The notes under the pieces: generated by a model
Databases searched by the model: none
What the model was told of the DNA's origin: nothing
The model's input: only the letters and a program-made list of their open reading frames with translations
Position numbers and translations under genes: made by a program
Source of the DNA: Bacteroidales bacterium
GTDB taxonomy: Bacteria > Bacteroidota > Bacteroidia > Bacteroidales > JAAUTT01
Direction: 5' to 3'
DNA: 11,731 nucleotides
Assembly (NCBI GenBank): GCA_025350365.1
Contig: JANXXY010000397.1
Coordinates: forward strand, 1-11,731
Part shown: piece by piece, positions 1 to 6,141 of the stretch
Layout of the letters: each line of letters begins with the position of its first letter
Numbering within the stretch: position 1 is the first letter of the stretch

Positions 1-2
1 TT

Positions 3-101
3 GAAGTCCCGGTTGAACTACATCCCCGAGAAATAAACTATGCACTTATCGAAGGTATTTGGTTTTATGAAGATATAAAGAAGAGATTTATCGAAGGGTA
101 A
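3..101 (+). CDS. 3' end of an unidentified gene (partial, enters from left edge)
   Basis: Frame 3 is open from the left edge to a TAA at 99-101 and gives about 32 residues reading EVPVELHPREINYALIEGIW and then FYEDIKKRFIEG. The peptide is rich in charged and aromatic residues and looks like a real helical C-terminus; the other two forward frames meet stops within 40 bases. I do not recognise the family. No terminator hairpin follows. It may be the end of an intact gene outside the window or a relic, as the next 350 bases are non-coding and the next gene looks broken. Confidence 0.4.
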   Translation, partial: EVPVELHPREINYALIEGIWFYEDIKKRFIEG

Positions 102-456
102 AAGCCATATAATTTCATAGTAATTCAGTTTGTTTTTATTCATTTTTGTGAGAAACATTTTTTTTATGGATGAAAATTACGAAAAACAGCATTTTCGGTT
201 CACTTTAGGCAACACTATCCCTGTGCACGAAAAGAACAGATTTAAAATGGATAATATTTTTCTTATATCCCTTTGATCAATTTCTTGATTAAAAAAAGAA
301 AATTGGGAATGATTAAACGCATTCAGAAACAAATTAATAAATTTGGAGTAACTGATAAGAACCTAAATTTTGCAACCACCTGATTATTTGGATGCAATTT
401 TGAAGTTGGTCAGAAACATAAAATGAAACTAAAACTAAAAATTAACATAATTTGGT
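102..456. other. AT-rich gap without a convincing gene
   Basis: I see only two very short ATG frames here: 166-276 (+, 36 aa, starts MDENYEKQHF) and 309-383 (+, 24 aa, starts MIKRIQKQIN). Neither has a good ribosome binding site or recognisable similarity. No hairpin-plus-T-run terminator, tRNA-like fold or direct-repeat array was visible. The short frames could be debris of older genes, but that is not demonstrable from the sequence. Confidence 0.4.
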
Positions 457-856
457 ATGAGTAAAAACATGATCGCATTTTTAATAAATGGGAATTTAGT
501 CTACGGTCAGACATTAGAATCTGATGGTATAGCAATTAAAATTTAAAAGTATAGATCTTGTTAAAACAGAATTTCCAAGGTTAGGAAAGCACATGATAAT
601 AATTGATATAGTGTCCATTACAAAAAATGAAAAAGTTTATGAATATAGATATTATGCACCAAAAAAAAATGATACTCTAAAAGACGTCGCTTTAAGAGAT
701 ATGAATGATTTGGAGCTTACCCCAAAATTTTGGTATAATGGCATTGAAAATTCATTCTCCTTTGATAATAAAAAAGAAAATGCGAATAAAAGTTTTGATT
801 ATAAAGATATTATACTTTCAGGATCATTAATTTGGGCAAAATATTATATAAAATAA
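457..856 (+). pseudogene. Small unrecognised gene, apparently split by a +1 frameshift
   Basis: An ATG at 457 opens a frame reading MSKNMIAFLINGNLVYGQTL and ending at TAA 544-546 after 29 residues. Frame 2 is open from 533 to the TAA at 854-856 and contains an 87-residue ORF from ATG 593 that ends SGSLIWAKYYIK. If one A is removed from the AAAA run at 538-541, the two frames fuse into one protein of about 132 residues (joint reads AIKFKSIDLVKTEF). The product is lysine- and asparagine-rich, has no signal peptide or membrane segment, and matches no family I can name. Alternatives: the downstream ORF from ATG 593 is an intact small gene and the upstream frame is chance, or the extra base is a sequencing error. 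Nothing in the context suggests a function. Confidence 0.45.
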
Positions 857-891
857 AACAGCCTTAACATCGCATATAAAATAATTGGTAG

Positions 892-1120
892 TTAATAGGT
901 AATTATGTTTACTTTTTGTCCAATTTCATAACGGGCGACTGGAAATCGCTCCGAAGATCTCCCCAGCATTTCATACACAGTTCCGTTTGAGGCCATTAAC
1001 CCAACTGTCTCTGAATTTGTGAAATATTTCAAATAACAGCTTGTGGGATTTGATAGATTTTTGAGTTGCAGACAAATGATTTTTGATTTTGTAACTGTTT
1101 GACATGATGATCTGTGATAT
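892..1120 (-). pseudogene. Possible reverse-strand coding relic
   Basis: On the reverse strand a frame stays open from about 1120 to a TAA at 892-894. Its downstream half reads SETVGLMASNGTVYEMLGRS and then SERFPVARYEIGQKVNIITY. The only internal ATG is at 996, giving 34 residues. The stretch 925-1015 is clearly more GC-rich than the spacers around it, and the peptide has a balanced, protein-like composition, so it could be the 3' end of a decayed gene whose 5' part was lost where the forward gene at 1152 begins. I do not recognise the family, and chance openness is a serious alternative. Confidence 0.25.
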
Positions 1121-1151
1121 TATTAAGTGTAATATCAAAAATAAAGCAACA

Positions 1152-2021
1152 ATGATGATAACAACCAAACTCAGTATTCAAGATAAATTGCCTCTCACCT
1201 GCACACGAACTGGAACGTGCTGTCATGGGAAACTTGTGCTTCTTAATCCATGGGAGTTGGTCCGTCTTGCCAAGGAGAAAAAAAATACACCAAGAGAATT
1301 TCGCGATCTTTATTGTGAGTTCGGAGGAATTCGTTTACGTTTTGACGGAAAAGTAGGTTGGAAGGAGCAACAAGCTTGTAGTCAATATGTCGACAATTTT
1401 GGGTGTAGTGTACATTTAGGGCGTCCACTATCCTGTCGGTTATATCCACTTGGTCGTCAAATACAAAGTGAAGAGGTTCACTATATTTACCAAGGGAATG
1501 AATTTCCGTGTTTGGAAGGATGCCCCGAAGTTTCGGGATTACCTCATTTGAGCGTAGGTGAATATCTTAAAGGCCAGATAACAGATAAGTTCGAAAAAGC
1601 TCAGGATGAATATTTAGAACTGATGCAAAATTTAGCTGATATAGCATTTGTGCTTCTCCTCGAAACTGGCTTAGCAGAATCTGGAGATAAGGAAACATTG
1701 CCACTATGGCGAAAAATGGGCAACGAGCTTCCAGAAGTATTAGCAGATAGGATAGGGCAGGAGTGGATGGATTGTTTGATGCTTTCGGAAATTTCTGATG
1801 ATTTAGAAGATCCAATTTCATTTGCTCGAAAACATAATGATTTACTCCAAATAAAAGCGCAGGAAAAGTTTGGAGCCTTGCAAACAAATCAAGAATTACA
1901 TGAAGCGTCTGTTTTAATAATGGGTGTGGCATTGCATCTTGCTAGAGGTATAGGGGCAAATCCAAAGATTCTTGCTGAACATTGGATCGATACTGCAAAG
2001 AATCATGGGGCTTTGGAATAG
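1152..2021 (+). CDS. YkgJ-family cysteine cluster protein
   Basis: A 289-residue soluble protein of the YkgJ (UPF0153, CxxCxxCC) family, thought to bind zinc or iron-sulfur; its biochemical role is not established. Cysteines sit where the family has them: C17, C23 and C24 in TCTRTGTCCHGK, then C55, C76, C85, C95, C120 and C124, with the hallmark GCSVHLGRPLSCRLYP at 84-99. The second cysteine of the usual C-x2-C-x2-CC motif is Thr20 here. The C-terminal half (about 140-289) is helical with no motif I can name. Starts at 1104 or 1107 are also in frame, but the protein-like sequence begins at the ATG ATG pair at 1152/1155 (MMITTKLSIQDKLPL). No strong Shine-Dalgarno precedes any of them. It stands alone and converges on the kinase gene at 2129. 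Confidence 0.8.
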   Translation: MMITTKLSIQDKLPLTCTRTGTCCHGKLVLLNPWELVRLAKEKKNTPREFRDLYCEFGGIRLRFDGKVGWKEQQACSQYVDNFGCSVHLGRPLSCRLYPLGRQIQSEEVHYIYQGNEFPCLEGCPEVSGLPHLSVGEYLKGQITDKFEKAQDEYLELMQNLADIAFVLLLETGLAESGDKETLPLWRKMGNELPEVLADRIGQEWMDCLMLSEISDDLEDPISFARKHNDLLQIKAQEKFGALQTNQELHEASVLIMGVALHLARGIGANPKILAEHWIDTAKNHGALE

Positions 2022-2066
2022 TAGTATCCGCCCAGACCGAAAGAATGAAAGAATAAAACGGCTAAA

Positions 2067-2102
2067 ATACTCTATTATTTGAATTACAAATTATTATAGT
2101 AT
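2067..2102. terminator. Weak AT-rich dyad between convergent genes
   Basis: ATACT (2067-2071) pairs with AGTAT (2098-2102), and the interrupted inner arms TATTATTT and AAATTATTA can extend the stem. It lies between the ends of the YkgJ-like gene and the kinase gene, where a bidirectional terminator would be expected. The stem is almost pure A-T with mismatches and no long T run, so this is tentative. Confidence 0.22.
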
Positions 2103-2128
2103 AAGTCAACAACAGTGGATTCCAATTA

Positions 2129-3400
2129 TTATTCCTTGTTTTTATTATTGGGAATTGTAAAGGTTATTATAGTGCCTTTCCCTTCTTCACTTTCTACCCA
2201 AATTTTACCGTCATGCCTGTCTATAAATTCTTTACAAAGTATTAAGCCCATACCGGTTCCTGGTTCATTATTTGTTCCTTGTGTTGTGATGTTGCTACCA
2301 ATTTTAAAAAGCAATTGAATATTCATTCTATTTATTCCAATACCTGTGTCACTCACTGACATCACAATTGTGTCTGAAGTGGGATACGCATGAATGCAAA
2401 TTGACCCACCAAAGGGTGTGAATTTTATGGCATTTGAAACAAGGTTTCGTATAATTGTACTGATCATTATCTTATCAGCAAAAATAGGTATCTGAGCAGG
2501 TGTACTTTTTGTAACGGATATTGATTTATGTTCTGCAATATCCTTTAATAAAAGTAAGACTTCATCAATCGTATCGGTCATTTCAAAATTTTCCGGATTG
2601 AAATTCTTCTTGTCCGTTTGCGACTGAGACCACTGTATCAAATTTCTTAGCAAATCCATTGCTCTTTGAGACGAATGACTGATAATGTCAGCATATCGTT
2701 CAATTTGCTTGTAATCGTTCAATTTGATTTTTTCAGATAGCAGATCACAAAAACCAATGATTGCATTAAATGGAGTTTTCATATCATGACCAATGATGGA
2801 TAAAATTCTGTCCTTTTCGATGTTGATATTATTAAGCTCCTCGTTTTTACGTTTTATTTCTTGCTCAAAATTTTTGCGAATATTAATGTCATAAAGGATG
2901 CCAGTCCATAGTATATCTCCATTATCCAAAAGGCGCGGAAGAGATTCAAAATGCACCCATAATTTCTCACCTTTAACAATCATACAACCTTCCCATAAGA
3001 AAGGAATCCTATGTTTGTTTGCTTCAATATTTCGCCTTGCAAATTCTGTTTTATCATTTTCGAAGATCAGGTCGTTAATTATTGCCGGATTGTGTTCATA
3101 ATCTTCCCGGCTAAGATTGAGTATCTCACAGAAACGGTTATTTACAAATTCAAGAATGTAGGGAGCTTCTTTGGAGCTCATCCATTTTTCCTGTATTGTA
3201 TAGTGAGATGCAAAAACACGTAAGCGGTACATTCCTGAGGGAAATGCATTGGCTAAGTCTAAATATAGGCTACGTTCCTGATCTAATGCCTCTTTAATTT
3301 CTGTATGTTTGCTTTCAAGCTCTCTAAGTACGCTATTTTCAATTTTTAGCTGAGCTACTTCATTAAGAAGTTGTTCAATATTTTTATCTTCAGGTTTCAT
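2129..3400 (-). CDS. Soluble PAS-domain sensor histidine kinase (orphan)
   Basis: A 423-residue histidine kinase. An N-terminal coiled coil (about 5-48) leads into a PAS-like domain (about 50-175; WVHFESLPRLLDNGDILWTG at 148-167 fits the end of a PAS fold), a second short coiled coil (175-198), HisKA with phospho-acceptor His205 in IIGHDMKTPF, and HATPase_c with the N-box RNLVSNAIKFTP (Asn319/Asn323), DTGIGI at 351-356 and GTGMGL at 381-386. All catalytic motifs look intact. There is no membrane segment or signal peptide, so it should sense a cytoplasmic cue or act through a partner. No response regulator is adjacent. A perfect AGGAGG (3415-3420, reverse strand) lies 14 nt before the ATG, longer than usual. 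TATATTTG at 3571-3578 (reverse strand) resembles a Bacteroidota -7 element but lacks a clear -33 TTTG. Confidence 0.92.
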   Translation of the reverse strand: MKPEDKNIEQLLNEVAQLKIENSVLRELESKHTEIKEALDQERSLYLDLANAFPSGMYRLRVFASHYTIQEKWMSSKEAPYILEFVNNRFCEILNLSREDYEHNPAIINDLIFENDKTEFARRNIEANKHRIPFLWEGCMIVKGEKLWVHFESLPRLLDNGDILWTGILYDINIRKNFEQEIKRKNEELNNINIEKDRILSIIGHDMKTPFNAIIGFCDLLSEKIKLNDYKQIERYADIISHSSQRAMDLLRNLIQWSQSQTDKKNFNPENFEMTDTIDEVLLLLKDIAEHKSISVTKSTPAQIPIFADKIMISTIIRNLVSNAIKFTPFGGSICIHAYPTSDTIVMSVSDTGIGINRMNIQLLFKIGSNITTQGTNNEPGTGMGLILCKEFIDRHDGKIWVESEEGKGTIITFTIPNNKNKE

Positions 3401-3690
3401 GTTTTTCGAAATGTCCTCCTAACTTTTATTATTAAATTTGAGGATATTCTATGAAAGATTAAAGGAAATAGTTTTTGTGAGCATAAGGCATAATACACCT
3501 TCAAAATTACACATCCTCAGTTTGTAATAAAGGTTGTTTGTCAATTGATTAAATAAGCCCATTTTTCATTCAAATATATAGTTTTTGAAATAAGATTTGT
3601 AATATTCACCTATATTAAATTTTTTTTTAATTTTAAGCGCATATAGCAATTAGATTTGTTTTGTGAAATTACGTTCGTGAATATTAATTT

Positions 3691-4154
3691 ATGCAAATCA
3701 ATCATGCTGATTTCTCCTCTGGGGATTCGACTATTAATTATGCATTTAATACTTTGAATACGGTTAGTCAGGTGCTGTTTACGAAATGGAGTATCGTTTA
3801 TGATGGTACTAACATGCGGATATACTTCAAGGTGTTTGAAACACCTACAATAGGTGGTGAAAAAAAGATATTCATAAAGCAACCGCCGTACGATTCAATA
3901 ACAAGGTAATAGACTTTAAAGGATTGGATTTCAACTGTTCTGATTCAATACAAGTATTCGATATCAATAGTAGTCAGTACAATGTCGTTAATAATTACTT
4001 TATTCCTTATTCAACAGACATCAATAAAAAATTCATTAACAAGGCATTCACTTTCTATAAGGGATGGGGATTAGATATTACACTGAAAGAAGATGAATTG
4101 GACGCTCTGGCTAAATATCCTGAATCGTTTAAATGTACTTTAACCAAAAATTAG
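3691..4154 (+). pseudogene. C-terminal remnant of a choloylglycine-hydrolase-family (linear amide C-N hydrolase) gene
   Basis: Two adjacent frames together give about 153 residues matching, from my knowledge of the family, the C-terminal part of Bacteroidota linear amide C-N hydrolases. Frame 1 (3691-3909) carries INYAFNTLNTVSQ, TKWSIVYDGTNMRIYFKVFE and IFIKQPPYDSIT; the other frame continues VIDFKGLDFNCS and ends FTFYKGWGLDITLKEDELDA plus LAKYPESFKCTLTKN. Adding one A at about 3904 (ACAAGG to ACAAAGG) joins them as DSITKVIDFKGLDF, so a single-base deletion broke the reading frame. The N-terminal part with the catalytic Cys is missing: an in-frame TAA lies at 3685-3687 and no homologous frame is visible upstream. 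It is therefore both 5'-truncated and frameshifted, and not expected to be functional. A small stem (GGAAGG/CCTTTC, 4159-4175) without a T run follows. Confidence 0.75.
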
Positions 4155-4233
4155 TATTGGAAGGTTCATCCTTTCAATGTCTGACACATTTGAAATACCT
4201 CATGTTAGTCTGATGCTAATTTATTAACATAAT

Positions 4234-4250
4234 ATGTAATAAAATTACAT
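4234..4250. promoter_or_regulatory. Candidate HigA operator 1
   Basis: ATGTAATAAAATTACAT is a perfect 17-bp dyad (arms ATGTAAT/ATTACAT, 3-nt centre) about 43 bp upstream of the higB start. Its core TGTAAT-N3-ATTACA recurs exactly at 4279-4293. It would cover the upstream part of the promoter. Antitoxins of the HigA family usually autorepress by binding such dyads; binding here is inferred. Confidence 0.55.
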
Positions 4251-4267
4251 TATACGAATAAAAATTC

Positions 4268-4275
4268 TATTTTTG
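4268..4275 (+). promoter_or_regulatory. Candidate -7 element of the higBA promoter
   Basis: TATTTTTG fits the Bacteroidota -7 consensus TAnnTTTG. It lies between the two operator dyads and about 18 nt before the higB ATG, which would give a very short or nearly absent 5' leader. A matching -33 TTTG is not evident; the expected place is occupied by operator 1. Confidence 0.4.
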
Positions 4276-4278
4276 TAT

Positions 4279-4293
4279 TGTAATATTATTACA
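4279..4293. promoter_or_regulatory. Candidate HigA operator 2, overlapping the toxin start codon
   Basis: TGTAATATTATTACA is a perfect 15-bp dyad with the same arms and spacing as the dyad at 4234-4250. Its last base is the A of the higB ATG at 4293, so a bound antitoxin would block the transcription start region and possibly initiation. The functional role is inferred from position and symmetry. Confidence 0.55.
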
Positions 4294-4592
4294 TGATGCA
4301 TCTCATATCATTTCGAAAATTAAGAGAGTTTTTTGAGAAAGACCCGAATTCAAGAGTTGCTTTGCAGGATTGGCACAAAAGAGCAACTAAGGCTGAATGG
4401 GACGATTTTTCGGACGTGAAGAAAACTTTTAATTATGTTGATTCCGTTGGAAATTCAAGGTTCGTTTTTAATGTGAAAGGAAATCACTACAGGATAATTG
4501 CTAAGATAGCTTTTAAAGCTAAAACAATATATGTAAGGTGGGTTGGTAATCACAAGGAATACGATAGACTTAAAAACATTGATATATTATGA
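4293..4592 (+). CDS. higB: HigB-family type II toxin (RelE-like mRNA interferase)
   Basis: A 99-residue protein of the HigB_toxin family, small RelE-fold ribonucleases that cleave mRNA on the ribosome and are held inactive by HigA. The sequence shows the family's N-terminal helix with FRKLREFFEKDPNS (7-20), the LQDWHKRA stretch (24-31), the central strand block RFVFNVKGNHYRI (56-68) and the C-terminal VRWVGNHKEYDRL (81-93), whose basic and His/Tyr residues are the usual catalytic-surface candidates. Length is typical. ATG 4293 and ATG 4296 are adjacent alternatives; the second would give MHLISFRKL. There is no Shine-Dalgarno, in keeping with the probable very short leader. The stop overlaps the higA start (ATGA at 4589-4592), giving toxin-first translational coupling as is usual for hig loci. 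Confidence 0.9.
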   Translation: MMHLISFRKLREFFEKDPNSRVALQDWHKRATKAEWDDFSDVKKTFNYVDSVGNSRFVFNVKGNHYRIIAKIAFKAKTIYVRWVGNHKEYDRLKNIDIL

Positions 4593-4951
4593 CAAATATA
4601 ACTGAAAAGCAATATAGGGAAGCAGAGGCAAAAATTGAAGAACTATTGCCTTTGGTTAAAGAAGATACTCCAATAAGTAACCCTAATTATATTGATCTTA
4701 AAAGGGTTTCTGATATCGTAGAAGCATACGAAAATGAACATTACCCAATTGGATCACCTACATTGAGAGAGGTTATTGAATTAAGAATGTTTGAAATGAA
4801 GCTTAAGCAAAAAGATCTGGCTGAATTACTTGAAACCAGTGCTTCCAGAATTAGTGAGTACCTGAATGGTAAAAGGGATATTACAATTGAGATAGCCCGT
4901 GCCTTGCACAAAAAGCTCAATATTGACAGCGATATAATTTTACAAGGTTAA
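4589..4951 (+). CDS. higA: HigA-family antitoxin with HTH DNA-binding domain
   Basis: A 120-residue antitoxin and autorepressor. The N-terminal part (1-55) is acidic and helical, with EAEAKIEELLPLVKE, and is expected to bind the toxin. The C-terminal part is an XRE-type HTH: LREVIELRMFEMKLKQKDLA at 59-78 with helix 2 at KQKDLAELLE, recognition helix SASRISEYLNGKRD (84-97) and closing helices to about 112. This resembles the E. coli YgjM/HigA subgroup, in which the DNA-binding domain is C-terminal. It overlaps higB by 4 bp and shares its promoter; the two TGTAAT-N3-ATTACA dyads upstream are its probable targets. Both partners look intact. No terminator hairpin is obvious downstream. Confidence 0.92.
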   Translation: MTNITEKQYREAEAKIEELLPLVKEDTPISNPNYIDLKRVSDIVEAYENEHYPIGSPTLREVIELRMFEMKLKQKDLAELLETSASRISEYLNGKRDITIEIARALHKKLNIDSDIILQG

Positions 4952-5041
4952 ATCTGTAAAACGCATAAATCTGAAAAAAGTAAAAAGATAATTACAAACT
5001 ACTTATTGACAGGATAAATTTAAACATTAGTTTTTGGTTTT
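4952..5041. other. Spacer downstream of higBA
   Basis: Short AT-rich spacer between higA and the convergent small ORF at 5042-5236. I see no terminator, repeat or coding frame in it. Confidence 0.4.
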
Positions 5042-5236
5042 CTATTCATTTACCGGGACTAAAATGTATGTGAATTCTCCAGGCCGAAATTTAATACGTT
5101 TGTCATTATTTAGACCTTTACTCATAATCAGAGGGTTTATGGTTTCAAGCCCAGGTGAATCTGCACTTATTAATAAACACTTAAAATGTAACACGTAGGA
5201 ATAGCTCTTATTTTTGTATACAATTTTACATATCAT
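5042..5236 (-). CDS. Possible small protein, 64 aa
   Basis: A 64-residue ORF beginning MICKIVYKNKSYSYVLHFKC and ending KFRPGEFTYILVPVNE. A purine-rich GAGGGG (about 5243-5248, reverse strand) lies 6 nt before the ATG, a better ribosome binding site than most genes here have. The product is predicted to be soluble with alternating strands; there is no signal peptide, and I recognise no family. It may be a real small protein or the end of a degraded larger one (the C-terminal half looks more protein-like than the start). It converges on higBA without overlap. No promoter was found in the very AT-rich 5250-5430 spacer upstream of it. Confidence 0.35.
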   Translation of the reverse strand: MICKIVYKNKSYSYVLHFKCLLISADSPGLETINPLIMSKGLNNDKRIKFRPGEFTYILVPVNE

Positions 5237-5426
5237 TATTGCCCCTCTTTTCTCTACTCAATCAGAAACTATTGTAAATGTGTGAATGATGTAATTCATT
5301 TTAATAATTGTGTAATTATTTCATCACTATTTACCTTTACTTAACACCCTTTACCAATCTTAGTAATATTTAATAAAATAGTTTTTTCATTATTGTAATT
5401 AATTTATTAGTAACCTTATTCATTGA
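5237..5426. other. Very AT-rich spacer
   Basis: About 190 bases, nearly all A/T, with many stops in every frame. One imperfect dyad is visible, GATGTAATTCAT paired loosely with AATTATTTCATC (about 5287-5325). No gene, terminator or convincing promoter was found. Confidence 0.4.
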
Positions 5427-5543
5427 TTTTGCATTTTAACCAAAGAGAAAGCTGAAGAAGTCGGAAACCTTGAAATCACCCTAAACAAAACCACCCCACG
5501 TCAATTAGTTGCTACTGATAGTATTTGTTCACGCTGGGATTAG
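5427..5543 (+). pseudogene. Possible coding relic upstream of the AraC-type gene
   Basis: A forward frame is open from 5427 to TAG 5541-5543 and includes KEKAEEVGNLEITLNKTTPR followed by QLVATDSICSRWD. It has no start codon in frame. This segment is richer in C and G than the AT-rich spacer before it, and the peptide looks protein-like, so it may be the tail of a lost gene. I do not recognise the family; at 38 codons chance is a fair alternative. Confidence 0.25.
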
Positions 5544-5559
5544 CAGAGTCGATTAATGA

Positions 5560-6141
5560 ATGTTTTATAAAATATCAAACTGTGTGAAGCTATATATCAA
5601 ATACATGGTGAGCGTACGCTGCAAAATGGCAGTGAGAGAAGAGTTAACAAAACTCGGGTTACACTTTATTGTCGAAATGGGTGTAGTAGATGTCATGGAA
5701 ACTATATCAGAGGAGCAACGAGAAATACTAAGTATTGAATTGCTGAAATCCGGACTAGAACTGATAAACGACAAGAAAGCTATGCTCATTGAAAAAATAA
5801 AAAATATCATTATTGAAATGGTTCATTATTCAAATGAATTGCCTAAAATCAATTTTTCGGATTATTTAAGTGAAAAACTTCAATATGATTATACTTATCT
5901 GTCAAATGTTTTCTCAGAAGTACAAGGAATTACAATTGAAAAATTTTTCATTTCTCATAAAATTGAAAGAGTAAAGGAATTGATTTTCTATAATGAACTT
6001 ACCCTTACAGAAATAGCATTGATGATGCATTATAGCAGTGTTTCTCATTTATCAAATCAATTTAAAACAATGACAGGTTATACGACTTCTCATTTTAAAA
6101 AATTGAAGTATCAAAGACGACAAGCCATAGAGGATGTTTGA
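5560..6141 (+). CDS. AraC-family regulator with degenerate HMA-like N-terminal domain
   Basis: A 193-residue DNA-binding protein. Residues about 9-70 resemble a heavy-metal-associated (HMA, ferredoxin-like) domain, VKLYIKYMVSVRCKMAVREE through LLKSGLELI, as found N-terminal to AraC-type HTHs in many Bacteroidota. The usual MxCxxC metal site reads M16-V-S18-V-R-C21 here, so the first cysteine is serine. Residues about 95-183 form the double HTH_18 domain: LSDYLSEKLQYDYTYLSN-type first HTH (102-118) and LTEIALMMHYSSVSHLSNQF (149-168) followed by TGYTTSHFKKLK, the classic AraC signature. Family comparison favours the GTG at 5584 (giving MKLYIKYM) as an alternative start; neither start has a clear ribosome binding site. 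No metal-transport ATPase or efflux gene is adjacent, so its target is unknown. Confidence 0.85.
   Translation: MFYKISNCVKLYIKYMVSVRCKMAVREELTKLGLHFIVEMGVVDVMETISEEQREILSIELLKSGLELINDKKAMLIEKIKNIIIEMVHYSNELPKINFSDYLSEKLQYDYTYLSNVFSEVQGITIEKFFISHKIERVKELIFYNELTLTEIALMMHYSSVSHLSNQFKTMTGYTTSHFKKLKYQRRQAIEDV

Noticed and set aside
971..1226. Two reverse ORFs (971-1168 and 1029-1226) opposite the YkgJ-like gene start
   Set aside because: They overlap a real gene and each other and look like frame shadows. The separate reverse frame ending at 892 is more protein-like and is listed instead.
1567..1932. 121-aa reverse ORF inside the YkgJ-like gene
   Set aside because: Antisense shadow of a strong coding frame; composition follows the complement of the forward codons.
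2898..3223. Forward ORFs opposite the kinase gene
   Set aside because: They lie antisense to intact PAS-domain coding sequence and show no independent coding signs.
3610..3882. 90-aa reverse ORF over the hydrolase relic
   Set aside because: Antisense of a segment whose forward translation matches a known family; no reverse-strand ribosome binding site or similarity.
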